From contig CBDUBA010000007.1 of NCBI GenBank assembly GCA_965365275.1, positions 16,663 to 80,662 on the forward strand: a stretch of 64,000 nucleotides of DNA, in the 5' to 3' direction. The notes under the pieces were generated by a model that saw only the letters and a list, made by a program, of their open reading frames with translations, had not been told where the DNA came from and searched no databases. Numbering within the stretch: position 1 is the first letter of the stretch; each line of letters opens with the position of its first letter. The position numbers were made by a program, and so were the translations under genes. This stretch comes from JAGTVG01 sp965365275. Its GTDB lineage: Bacteria > Bacteroidota > Bacteroidia > Cytophagales > Cyclobacteriaceae. This document shows positions 16,616 through 24,951 of the stretch, piece by piece.

Positions 16616-18403
16616 ATGGCTGAGGCATTTCAACCTTATTTTGTTCTTATTGTTCTATCTCTGACCTTTGCCCTGATTTATCTTGAGGTACTCAGACCAT
16701 CAGTTAGTTTCCTGCTGGCTGTTCTGATTTTTACCATCACCGGTATTCTGGATACTGAACATGTACTGGCTGGTTTTTCAAATAGTTCAATTGCTGTAAT
16801 TATCTTACTCATTGTAATTACAGCCGCAATACGCAAAAATTATAAGATTGAGGCGATTTTTGACCTGGTATTTAAGAAGGCTAAGACATACCGGAATTTC
16901 CTGATACGTATGATGGCTCAAGTGGCTATTTTAAGTGCCATGATTAACAATACGGCCGTTGTAGCCCTGATGACTCCCTATGTATACAATTATGGAAGAA
17001 AGAATAACATAGCCCCATCAAAATTGCTAATACCCCTTTCCTATGCTACTATTATGGGCGGCATGTTAACATTGATCGGGACATCCACAACCCTTGTCCT
17101 GAATGGATTTATTACTGAAGCCGGTTTACATGAAATTAGGTTTAATGACCTGATCATTATTGGTTCAGCGGTTACCATTACCGGGATAGCGTTCATCGTT
17201 TTCATTGGATTCAAATTGCTGCCTAACCATACTGATTCGCTTCAGGACTTTTCTATAAATAAAAGAAATTATCTGATAGAAACCTGGCTGGACAAAAATT
17301 CACCACTGATCAATCAAACGGTGATTGAGGCAGGCCTTCGTAATCTGCAAGGGGTATACCTTGTTGAGATCCAGAGACAGGGACAGATGATCTCACCAAT
17401 TACACCTCATGAGATACTGCAAAAAGATGATGTGTTGTTTTTTGCTGGCGACACAACCAATATTATGGATTTGATCAATGAACAGAAAGGATTGATACTA
17501 CCGGAGAAAGCAAGCGACTATCACCAGGATAAAACAGAAGTAATTGAAGCGGTAGTCGCTGGATTTTCCTCTATTATTGGAAAAACTGTCAAGGAATCAA
17601 ATTTTAGAAACAGGTATGATGCAGCCATTATAGCTATACATAGAAATGGAGAAAAGATAAGCGGCAAGATAGGGGACATAGAGATCAATCCAGGGGATGT
17701 ACTGTTGCTGTTTACGGGTAAGGATTTTAGCAACAGGGTGGAACTATATAAAGATATTTACGTAATCAATAAGCTGCGGGAAATAGCAGAACCAGGACGA
17801 AAAAAATATTATGCCATCGGGTTGATCATTCTGGGTTCGATTGTACTGCTGATTACTAAGGGGCTTGCTCTTTTTCCATCTTTGCTGATCATTTTTACGA
17901 TCATGGTGGGCTTTGGCCTTATCAGTGTTCAGGATATTCGCCGCGAACTGGATTTTAATCTTATTGGTATCCTTGTCTTTTCGCTGGCCATCGGACAGGC
18001 TATGATCATTTCCGGTGCTGGCGTCATGGTTGCAGAATGGCTGATCGGATTATTATCTCCATTTGGACGCACAGCCATTTTGATCGGGCTCATACTGATA
18101 ACGAATTTACTTACTTCCTTAATTGGAAATGTAGGAGCTGTATCGATCACCTTTCCAATTGCATTGGGTATAGGCCAGAGTATGGGGATCGATGCCTCAC
18201 CCTATTTCCTGGGTATAGCTTATGCTGCCTCGGCTGCATTCATTACGCCATTCAGCTATCAAACGAACTTACTGGTTTATGGTCCGGGCGGGTATAATCT
18301 TAAAGATTTTGTTAGAATAGGCGTCCCAGTCACATTGATTTACCTGACCGTGGCCTTCTTTGCACTGCTGATCCTTTACAATAAGGTATTTATCCCAATG
18401 TAA
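16616..18403 (+). CDS. SLC13/DASS-type transporter with two TrkA-C domains
   Basis: A 595-residue inner-membrane protein. Residues 1-200 and 395-595 hold two sets of membrane helices with the SLC13-type signatures NNTAVVALMTPYV and TIMGGMLTLIGTSTTLVLNGF in the first half and LIGNVGAVSITFPIAL with ITPFSYQTNLLVYGPGGY in the second. Between them are two cytoplasmic TrkA-C (RCK-C) domains (about 215-290 and 300-380) that usually bind small ligands. Relatives carry dicarboxylates, sulphate or other anions with Na+. The substrate is not readable here. It is co-oriented and probably co-transcribed with amn. Confidence 0.87.
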   Translation: MAEAFQPYFVLIVLSLTFALIYLEVLRPSVSFLLAVLIFTITGILDTEHVLAGFSNSSIAVIILLIVITAAIRKNYKIEAIFDLVFKKAKTYRNFLIRMMAQVAILSAMINNTAVVALMTPYVYNYGRKNNIAPSKLLIPLSYATIMGGMLTLIGTSTTLVLNGFITEAGLHEIRFNDLIIIGSAVTITGIAFIVFIGFKLLPNHTDSLQDFSINKRNYLIETWLDKNSPLINQTVIEAGLRNLQGVYLVEIQRQGQMISPITPHEILQKDDVLFFAGDTTNIMDLINEQKGLILPEKASDYHQDKTEVIEAVVAGFSSIIGKTVKESNFRNRYDAAIIAIHRNGEKISGKIGDIEINPGDVLLLFTGKDFSNRVELYKDIYVINKLREIAEPGRKKYYAIGLIILGSIVLLITKGLALFPSLLIIFTIMVGFGLISVQDIRRELDFNLIGILVFSLAIGQAMIISGAGVMVAEWLIGLLSPFGRTAILIGLILITNLLTSLIGNVGAVSITFPIALGIGQSMGIDASPYFLGIAYAASAAFITPFSYQTNLLVYGPGGYNLKDFVRIGVPVTLIYLTVAFFALLILYNKVFIPM

Positions 18404-18740
18404 TCTGAATTATATCTTGAGATTGCTACAATCGAATCTTATACCTTAATAGTAATTTCCCTGGTGTTTCTCGAATTCTATCGTATTGCTATTAGAAATT
18501 AAGAACAATTAATATGGATGATAATCATCGCTTTTCAAGCTACTACCGGAAGAATCATTGCTTTTAGTGCATGGTTATTTGACCATGAATAGAAATAATA
18601 AGTAAAAATCTGGCGCAGAATTAACGGGAGTCAGGTCCTCAATTTGCATCTCCCCTACAGGCATGAAATAAAAAAATCCCGCCTTCCTGCTAAAGCAGGT
18701 TATTTGGACGGGATTTAAAATTCCTTTTAGATCTTAAGAA
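18404..18740. other. Intergenic region between convergent transcripts
   Basis: A 337-base gap. It holds a terminator hairpin near its right end (18674-18716) and a CATGGT-6-ACCATG dyad at 18570-18587. No open reading frame or RNA gene is recognised in the rest. Confidence 0.6.
18674..18716 (-). terminator. Rho-independent terminator of the exbB-exbD operon
   Basis: Outer arms AAATCCCG/CGGGATTT enclose an inner CCTGC/GCAGG hairpin. Read on the minus strand, the stem is followed by a run of eight T. It lies 25 bases past the last exbD stop and may also stop the transporter transcript arriving on the plus strand. Confidence 0.8.
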
Positions 18741-19199
18741 TTAAAGATCAATTCTTTTAGTAGCGGAGTAGAGGATCTTACGAGCATTCACTTCTTTCAG
18801 TTCCTGCTGCACATCAACCACTATGCCCATTTTTACATCTCGGTCTACCTTAAGGGCCATAGTAATCTGATCTCTTTCCACTTCTGTTAATTTATCTTTT
18901 TCCTCGTTGACAAATTTCTGAATATCGGAAGGTTGTACCAAACGATCATTGATCTGGATCCTGGGTTCAGCACCCATATCAGATTGTTTAGGTTTACCAA
19001 TATAGATATAACTAACAAGGGATTTCCTTTCCAACTTGTTCAACTCCTTCGCGGAAGGAATTTTTTGCTCAACGAGAATATCCGATTCCCTAAGGACGGT
19101 TGTTACCATAAAAAAGAACAAAAGCATAAAGATAATGTCCGGTAAAGAAGCCGTAGGGATATCCTGACTTGTACTGGCTTTTTTCTTAAATTTCGACAT
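18741..19199 (-). CDS. exbD: ExbD/TolR-family protein (second copy)
   Basis: A 152-residue ExbD-type protein with one N-terminal membrane helix carrying the proton-path aspartate D21 (LPDIIFMLLFFFMVTT) and a periplasmic domain that probably dimerises, of usual family length. Together with an ExbB ring it turns proton flow into force on TonB or a TolA-like partner. It is the last gene of the operon, following the other exbD by one base between stop and start. The two ExbDs are clearly diverged, so they probably form a heterodimer or serve different partners. Confidence 0.92.
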   Translation of the reverse strand: MSKFKKKASTSQDIPTASLPDIIFMLLFFFMVTTVLRESDILVEQKIPSAKELNKLERKSLVSYIYIGKPKQSDMGAEPRIQINDRLVQPSDIQKFVNEEKDKLTEVERDQITMALKVDRDVKMGIVVDVQQELKEVNARKILYSATKRIDL

Positions 19200-19200
19200 T

Positions 19201-19839
19201 TTATTCTCCTATTTTTGTTGGTTCAGCAATTGAAACGTTCCTAGGAATACCTTCTCTTGCTCTACTATATACGTCATTCTGTGCCGGATCACTTTTGTCC
19301 AGGTTTCTGAATTCTTCAGCTGTTAATCCAACCCTTTCGCCGTAGATTTCATCATATGCTCCCATGATCTCATCAAGAATACCAAGATATATTTCATAAC
19401 TTGTCCCGCGGTCTGTTTTATAGGAAACAACAGCATCCCCCGGGCTATCTGATGAATCGGGCTTTCGACCATTAGAGCGGACAAAATTCCTTTGCGATGC
19501 TGACAGTGAGTTGATCAGATCCTGGTTTTCCTGATCCTGTTTTCCAAAATTCAAGACAAACTCTTTTACCATTTCCCTTATTTTAGAAATGTCCTGTAAA
19601 GGTTCATCTTCCACCAGAATCCTGTCACTCGAGTTAACATTCACCTTGAATATATTTCTCTGGTTCTTGGTAATATCCGGTGGGGGTTGATTTGGATCAG
19701 GCTTAGGCGGCAACAATAAGGCAATTCCCTTATCAGAGGCAATGGTTGTCGTAACCAGGAAGAATATCAGCAATAAGAATGCAATATCCGCCAGTGATGC
19801 CGAAGGAATATCAACCTTTCTGTTTTTACTTTTTGCCAT
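19201..19839 (-). CDS. exbD: ExbD/TolR-family protein (first copy, enlarged)
   Basis: A 212-residue ExbD-type protein. The membrane helix carries the conserved aspartate D18 (LADIAFLLLIFFLVTT). The periplasmic domain is about 60-70 residues longer than usual: a segment from about 105 to 170, with a Ser/Asp-rich stretch and then an alpha-helical YEIYLGILDEIMGAYDEIYG, interrupts or extends the fold. Its stop is followed after one base by the second exbD, and its start overlaps the stop of the small membrane protein upstream by one base. Confidence 0.9.
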   Translation of the reverse strand: MAKSKNRKVDIPSASLADIAFLLLIFFLVTTTIASDKGIALLLPPKPDPNQPPPDITKNQRNIFKVNVNSSDRILVEDEPLQDISKIREMVKEFVLNFGKQDQENQDLINSLSASQRNFVRSNGRKPDSSDSPGDAVVSYKTDRGTSYEIYLGILDEIMGAYDEIYGERVGLTAEEFRNLDKSDPAQNDVYSRAREGIPRNVSIAEPTKIGE

Positions 19840-20168
19840 CAGCTAAATATTTTAGAAATTTCCGTAAATACAATTCCTACAATTGCAACAACAATTAAAA
19901 TGTACGTGGTAGAAATTACACCGCCAATATACTTTGACATACCTGCATCAATTCCAAATTTAGAGTAAGTGGCGGTAACCTCTGACCCAGCAATGCTATA
20001 TCCAATTCCGAAAATAATAAGGATTACTGCAAGGCCAATAGCTCCGGTAACCAATGATTTGGGATTACCAATAGCATTGATCAGTGGGAGAATAATTGCT
20101 GCTAAGGCTGCCAATCCCAGCAAGGCATATGCAGCAATTATCATTATATCAACAAAATCCTGTTCCAT
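19839..20168 (-). CDS. Small three-helix membrane protein between exbB and exbD
   Basis: A 109-residue, very hydrophobic protein with three predicted membrane helices (about 8-30, 38-60, 84-106) and a short polar loop between helices 2 and 3. I do not recognise its family. Its place between exbB (11 bases upstream) and exbD (one-base overlap) implies a part in the same proton-driven complex, perhaps as an extra membrane subunit. This is inferred from position only. Confidence 0.75.
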   Translation of the reverse strand: MEQDFVDIMIIAAYALLGLAALAAIILPLINAIGNPKSLVTGAIGLAVILIIFGIGYSIAGSEVTATYSKFGIDAGMSKYIGGVISTTYILIVVAIVGIVFTEISKIFS

Positions 20169-20179
20169 ATGTCTTTAGA

Positions 20180-20983
20180 TTATTTTCCCTGTGTTAAATT
20201 ATACTTAACGAGAATATCAACGAATGATATTGAAGCATCCTCCATCTGATTCACAAGTGAATCGATTTTTGATACGAGGTAGTTATAGAAAAGTTGTAGA
20301 ATAACAGCTACTATAAGACCACCTACCGTTGTTAACAGGGCAACCTTAATACCACCAGCAACTAGTGATGGAGAAATATCACCGGCAGCTTCGATGGCGT
20401 CAAAAGCATCGATCATACCAATTACAGTTCCCATAAAACCTAACATAGGAGCCAGAGAAATAAATAATGATATCCAAACCAAACCTCTTTCCAGCCTACC
20501 CATTTCTACAGAACCATAAGAGATAATTGATTTCTCAACCATTTCGATTCCTTCAGAAATACGTAACAGGCCTTGAGTGAAGATTGATGCAACTGGTCCT
20601 CGTGTGTTTTTACAAACATCCTTAGCAGCTTCAACACCACCAGAACTGAGTGCTTCTTCCACATTGGATAATAACTTCTTTGTATTGGTAGTGGAAAGGT
20701 TCAGGGTAATAATCCTCTCTATGGCAACAGCAAGTCCAAGAATTAAACATAATAATACGATGGACATGAACTGCCATCCACCTTCAATGAACTTTGTTTT
20801 GATCGCCTGGTGAAAGGTCTCTTCCTCTACCACGAAATCCTCAGATGCCATGCTGTCATCAGCTGCAGCAGTTGAGGTTGTTTCTGTTGGTTGTTCGGCT
20901 TCATCATCCTGCGCATAGATTGCAGTTGTGAAACCGAGAGTTAATGCTCCGCAAAGCATAAATAAAGCCAGTAACTTTTTCAT
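20180..20983 (-). CDS. exbB: MotA/TolQ/ExbB proton channel family protein
   Basis: A 267-residue ExbB-type protein with the three family helices: about 72-95 (MSIVLLCLILGLAVAIERII), about 165-190 (WISLFISLAPMLGFMGTVIGMIDAF) and about 208-232. The large cytoplasmic loop lies between the first two. The N-terminus has an added cleavable-looking signal peptide ending AIYAQ and an acidic, Thr/Ser-rich stretch, which E. coli ExbB lacks. First gene of an operon with the 3-helix protein and two exbD genes. No tonB or tolA follows. A tRNA-Ser gene lies 72 bases upstream on the same strand. Confidence 0.92.
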   Translation of the reverse strand: MKKLLALFMLCGALTLGFTTAIYAQDDEAEQPTETTSTAAADDSMASEDFVVEEETFHQAIKTKFIEGGWQFMSIVLLCLILGLAVAIERIITLNLSTTNTKKLLSNVEEALSSGGVEAAKDVCKNTRGPVASIFTQGLLRISEGIEMVEKSIISYGSVEMGRLERGLVWISLFISLAPMLGFMGTVIGMIDAFDAIEAAGDISPSLVAGGIKVALLTTVGGLIVAVILQLFYNYLVSKIDSLVNQMEDASISFVDILVKYNLTQGK

Positions 20984-21055
20984 AATTCAGTTTTTTGATT
21001 TTTTCAAGTATACAAATTATAGTTAAAATATCCGATTAGTTATTAAAAAAATTAG

Positions 21056-21143
21056 CGGAGAGGATGGGATTCGAACCCATGGTACCCTTGTGGGGCACAC
21101 TCACTTTCCAGGCGAGCACCTTCGACCACTCGGTCACCTCTCC
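21056..21143 (-). tRNA. tRNA-Ser (anticodon GGA)
   Basis: Read on the minus strand, the 5' GGAGAGG pairs with CCTCTCC at the 3' end, leaving discriminator G. The anticodon loop is CTGGAAA (anticodon GGA, reading UCC/UCU), the T-arm is GGGTTCGAATCCC, and there is a long variable arm (GTGTGCCCCACAAGGGTAC), as expected of a serine tRNA. CCA is not encoded. Confidence 0.96.
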
Positions 21144-21164
21144 TTAAAAACACTAATAGTGGCA

Positions 21165-21196
21165 CAAATAAATTAATAAATTATGCCTTATGCAAA
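21165..21196 (-). promoter_or_regulatory. Promoter of tRNA-Ser
   Basis: Minus strand: TTTG, 20 bases, TTTATTTG, one mismatch to the Bacteroidota consensus TTTG-N19-21-TAnnTTTG. Transcription would start near 21158, about 15 bases before the mature tRNA. Confidence 0.6.
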
Positions 21197-21217
21197 TTTT
21201 AAATTGGATTTTTAAGC

Positions 21218-22318
21218 CTATATACCGATATCCATTTCTCCTCTTAAAGAGGTTGAGAGAAGGTTATTTATGCGCTCAAAATTGGATTCATAACCGAGTA
21301 TATACATTAATTTTGTAACTGCAGCTTCTGTGGTAATGTTCCATCCGCTGATAACTCCAATGTTCTGTAATTGTGAACTGGTTGCATATCTGCCATGAAT
21401 AACTTTACCCCCCATACACTGAGAAACATTATAAATGATTATTCCCCGCTGAATTGCTTCCTCTAATATCTCAATAAACCACGCTTTCGTGGGTGCGTTT
21501 CCTGAACCGTAAGTCTCCATAACTACCCCTTTAAGACCCTTGATATTTAACACACTCTCAATTACTTCCCGGGTAATTGACGGAAAAAGTTTTAATATGA
21601 CAACGTGAGGATTAAAACGATCATGAAAAACCAATTGTCTGTCTTTATTATAAGGCATGATGGCGGACTTATTGAACTCTATTGTAATTCCTATTTTAGC
21701 CAGTAGCGGATAATTCTCTGATTCAAAGGCTCCAAACTGCGAACTCCTTACTTTTGAAGTTCGATTTCCTCTCAGTAATTGATAATCAAAATATATACAA
21801 ACTTCGGGGACCAATGGTCTATTACCGATCATTCTGGAGGCTATTTCTATGGCAGTGATAAGGTTCGGCCTTGCATCTGATCTTATGGCGCTTATTGGAA
21901 GTTGTGCCCCGGTGAAAATAACGGGTTTGTTTAAATTCTCCAGCATAAAACTTAAAGCTGAAGCTGAATAGGCCATCGTATCGGTTCCCTGTAAAACCAC
22001 AAATCCTTCATAATTCTGATAATTTTCATAAATGATCTGTCCGAGTTCTATCCAGTTCTCATAACTCATATTTGATGAATCCATTGGGATTGGAAACGAA
22101 ATGACGGTGATCCCTACATTTAAGGCTGTGAGTGAGGGCAGCTGTTGCATGATCTGGTTGAATTTTAAAGCAACCAACGCACCTGCCGAATCCCTTACCA
22201 TCCCAATTGTTCCTCCTGAATAAATGATCAGTACTGATGCTTTAGGCCTGATAGCACCTGTTTTGATGTGTATTATCCTGTATTTTGGATTATCCGGATT
22301 TGAAGATTTTTTTGGCAT
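21218..22318 (-). CDS. ansA: Type I (cytoplasmic) L-asparaginase
   Basis: A 366-residue asparaginase with the catalytic threonine T37 in IIYSGGTIGM and the second T113-D114 pair in VLQGTDTMAYSA, both as in the bacterial type I/II family. There is no signal peptide, and a polar N-terminal leader of about 25 residues precedes the first strand, so it is the cytoplasmic form. It hydrolyses asparagine to aspartate and ammonia. Last gene of the seven-gene operon, overlapping tatD by 29 bases. Confidence 0.92.
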   Translation of the reverse strand: MPKKSSNPDNPKYRIIHIKTGAIRPKASVLIIYSGGTIGMVRDSAGALVALKFNQIMQQLPSLTALNVGITVISFPIPMDSSNMSYENWIELGQIIYENYQNYEGFVVLQGTDTMAYSASALSFMLENLNKPVIFTGAQLPISAIRSDARPNLITAIEIASRMIGNRPLVPEVCIYFDYQLLRGNRTSKVRSSQFGAFESENYPLLAKIGITIEFNKSAIMPYNKDRQLVFHDRFNPHVVILKLFPSITREVIESVLNIKGLKGVVMETYGSGNAPTKAWFIEILEEAIQRGIIIYNVSQCMGGKVIHGRYATSSQLQNIGVISGWNITTEAAVTKLMYILGYESNFERINNLLSTSLRGEMDIGI

Positions 22319-23060
22319 TTTTTGTTGTTATATCAGCAATCGTTGAAATATCTGTATCATATATCTCTGCTAACCTTTGAGCTATCAATTGAATATACGC
22401 AGGTTCATTCCTCTTTCCACGATGAGGGTGGGGTGTTAAATAAGGACTATCCGTTTCTAAAACAATTTTTTCTGGTGGTATATTTTCGATGACCGATCCC
22501 AAATCTGAATTCTTAAAAGTAAGTACACCTCCTATCCCTAAATAAAATCCCAGATTGATTATTTGTCTTGCCTGATCAAGGCTCCCGGTGAAGCAATGAA
22601 ATATGCCTGTCAGATCTTTTGAATGGGCCTCCTCAATTATCTGAATAGACAAATCAAGTGAATCTCTCGAATGTAAAATTATTGGTAATTTGTATTTCTC
22701 AGCCCAATTCACCTGTATTTTTAAAGATTCGATCTGCTGATCACGAAACGACTGATCCCAATAAAGATCAGTTCCAGTTTCTCCTATCCCTGAAAAAGAC
22801 CGTTTTGACAACCATTCCTCCAGGGTTTTCAGTTCCTGCTCAAAATCTGCATTTACAGAACAGGGGTGCAAGCCTATCATAGCATAACAGAGCCCCGGAA
22901 ATTCAGTTTCAAGTTCTAAAGCTGAACTAAGGGTGGATATGTCAATATTCGGTAGAAAAATTCGAGAGATTGAAGAACCGATCGCCCTGGCAATTACTTC
23001 TTTCCTGTCAGTATTAAACTGTTTCAGGTATATATGTGCATGCGTGTCAATCAATTCCAT
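22290..23060 (-). CDS. tatD: TatD-family metal-dependent hydrolase
   Basis: A 256-residue TIM-barrel hydrolase with the family metal ligands: H7-x-H9 (DTHAHIYL), the glutamate in GETGTDLYW, HSRD, and the histidine plus aspartate in HCFTGS and ETDSPYL. Family members are DNases or have quality-control roles. It sits 13 bases after the polysaccharide deacetylase gene in the same transcript and overlaps ansA at its 3' end. Confidence 0.92.
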   Translation of the reverse strand: MELIDTHAHIYLKQFNTDRKEVIARAIGSSISRIFLPNIDISTLSSALELETEFPGLCYAMIGLHPCSVNADFEQELKTLEEWLSKRSFSGIGETGTDLYWDQSFRDQQIESLKIQVNWAEKYKLPIILHSRDSLDLSIQIIEEAHSKDLTGIFHCFTGSLDQARQIINLGFYLGIGGVLTFKNSDLGSVIENIPPEKIVLETDSPYLTPHPHRGKRNEPAYIQLIAQRLAEIYDTDISTIADITTKNAKKIFKSG

Positions 23061-23073
23061 GCCTCAAAGCTTG

Positions 23074-23724
23074 TCATCTTTTCAAATATATATCTTTTAT
23101 ATTGCAAAATTCGTAATTTTTATTTTTAAAATATAGTATATATTGCGAAATCATCAATTTTAGTTGCTCAAAAGTCTTATTACTATCGTGGAATATTATG
23201 ATTGAGCCATTGCGGGTATATCTTAAACTTTTATAAAGACTTCTTTCTGCAGTTATATCAGGAGAAAAATCATAGGACAGGACATCCCACATAATGACTT
23301 CATAGGTATGCCTTATTTTTCTCAGGATATTTCTACGAATTTTCCCATATGGCGGCCGGAATAATTTTATAGGGTCATCCCCAGTATATTTCCCAATCAT
23401 ATCATCACACAACTGAATGTTTCTGAGGTAATCTTGTTCCTTTACGGACCATCCATTTAAATGGTTATATGTATGATTCCCAATACCATGTTTTCCCTGG
23501 ATGATCCTTTTAAAAACATCAGGGTTTTTTTTGATATTTTCTCCAACACAAAAAAACGTCGCTTTAACATCCAATTCAGAAAGCACTTCCAGGACATAAT
23601 CAGTTACGCCAGGAATGGGGCCATCATCAAAAGTCAGGTATATTTTTTTCTCTTTCCTGTCCCCATGCCATAATGCCTCTGGGTAAAATAATTTTAAAAG
23701 TTTCGGGGTTTTAAAAAAATACAC
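23074..23724 (-). CDS. Polysaccharide deacetylase (NodB homology domain)
   Basis: A 216-residue carbohydrate esterase family 4 protein with motif 1 TFD33-D34GP (general base and metal ligand), motif 2 GNH84TYNH88 (zinc ligands) and RPPYGK. The active site is therefore intact. No cleavable signal is evident; a short amphipathic or hydrophobic N-terminus is present. Such enzymes deacetylate peptidoglycan or another N-acetylated glycan. Placement in one operon with a glycosyltransferase suggests envelope polysaccharide work. Six bases downstream of the phosphatase gene. Confidence 0.9.
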   Translation of the reverse strand: MYFFKTPKLLKLFYPEALWHGDRKEKKIYLTFDDGPIPGVTDYVLEVLSELDVKATFFCVGENIKKNPDVFKRIIQGKHGIGNHTYNHLNGWSVKEQDYLRNIQLCDDMIGKYTGDDPIKLFRPPYGKIRRNILRKIRHTYEVIMWDVLSYDFSPDITAERSLYKSLRYTRNGSIIIFHDSNKTFEQLKLMISQYILYFKNKNYEFCNIKDIYLKR

Positions 23725-23729
23725 CTAGT

Positions 23730-24950
23730 CTAATTCACTTTACAGGATAACAAAGTAATATCATCACTTAATACATTTGATGCATTATAATTGTTTACTT
23801 CCTCAACAATTTTCTGGTGAAGGCTCTTGAGATCCAGATCCAGGTTGGCCCTGACAATTTCTATCACTCTTTCCACACCAAACGGTTCATCATTTGCATC
23901 GAAAGTCTCAATTAGACCATCTGTAAAAGCCAGGAAGAAAAAACCTGATAGATCTTCAATTTTCCCTATTTTGAGAAATGGCAATGGATGAAATATCCCC
24001 AATACCGTAGTGCCCAGTTCAAGTTGGGTGAGTTCAGTATGTTTGCTATGAAATAATGGCGGATTATGACCGGCATTAACATATTTAAAATATTTCAGAT
24101 CTCTATTATATATTGCAGCAAAGAATGTAATGAAGCTTTCACCATTGCTGTTCTGCAATACCAGATAATTTAATTCCCTCACGATCTTCTCCAGTTTGGT
24201 AGTTTGCCTGATCAGAGTTCGAAGTGAAGCCTGAAAATTGGCCATCATTAAAGCTGCCGGTATACCTTTGCCGGACACATCAGCTATACAGATTAAAAAT
24301 TGGTTCTCATCTATGGGAATAAAATCGAAATAGTCTCCACCAACAGCCTGATGGGGTTCGTAACTTGAAAATATCTTAAATTTCTCGGTATAGGGTAAAT
24401 GTTTGGGAAATAATAATTGCTGGACTTTCCTGGCAATCTCCATTTCCTTTTGAAATGCTTTTTGTTCAAGCTCTTTTCTTGCCAGTTTCTTATTCTCAAT
24501 GGCAACAATTATAATATTAGATAAAGTCTGTATAAAGTTCAGGTTGATCTGTCCTGCTTCATAATCTTCACTGTTAAATCCTCCCAGAAATACAACAGCC
24601 AGTAGCTCGTTTTTATGACTCACGGGAATTACCCGTTCAAATTCATCGAATGGTTGTGATTCCTTTGAAAGATCAAGGTTGGCAACATCACGTATATTCA
24701 GTTGCTCTTCCATAAAGGGCACATTACTGAAGTCCAGATTGGTGCCAAAATTTACCTTACATTCCCAATTATCGTCCTTAACATAGAGGGCAAGTTTCTT
24801 TATTTTCAGGTTTGCTCTTAATGTGAAATTAAATATCCTATATAATGATTCCTCGGGAAGATTATTATTGATAGCCTGAGTAATCTCTAGCAAGGCATTT
24901 AACTCAAGATCTTTCAATTCAAAATTTTTCCTGATGGCATCAATGTTCAT
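23730..24950 (-). CDS. GAF-like plus PP2C/SpoIIE-type serine phosphatase
   Basis: A 406-residue cytoplasmic protein. Residues 15-155 form a GAF-like sensory domain, followed by a coiled-coil linker (about 155-180), then a SpoIIE/RsbU-type PP2C phosphatase domain with G204-G205-D206 (VGGDYFDF), D224 (ADVSGKG), FTDGLIE and the final SDDITLL. These aspartates bind the catalytic metals. In the family it dephosphorylates an anti-sigma-factor antagonist or similar partner. No such partner is encoded here, so the target is unknown. Confidence 0.88.
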   Translation of the reverse strand: MNIDAIRKNFELKDLELNALLEITQAINNNLPEESLYRIFNFTLRANLKIKKLALYVKDDNWECKVNFGTNLDFSNVPFMEEQLNIRDVANLDLSKESQPFDEFERVIPVSHKNELLAVVFLGGFNSEDYEAGQINLNFIQTLSNIIIVAIENKKLARKELEQKAFQKEMEIARKVQQLLFPKHLPYTEKFKIFSSYEPHQAVGGDYFDFIPIDENQFLICIADVSGKGIPAALMMANFQASLRTLIRQTTKLEKIVRELNYLVLQNSNGESFITFFAAIYNRDLKYFKYVNAGHNPPLFHSKHTELTQLELGTTVLGIFHPLPFLKIGKIEDLSGFFFLAFTDGLIETFDANDEPFGVERVIEIVRANLDLDLKSLHQKIVEEVNNYNASNVLSDDITLLSCKVN

Positions 24951-24951
24951 A

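Noticed and set aside
18570..18587. CATGGT-6-ACCATG dyad resembling the ATGGTCA/TGACCAT dyad at 2755-2774
   Set aside because: The spacing between arms differs in effect and only two copies are seen, one of them between convergent genes where an operator has no obvious use. Probably chance.
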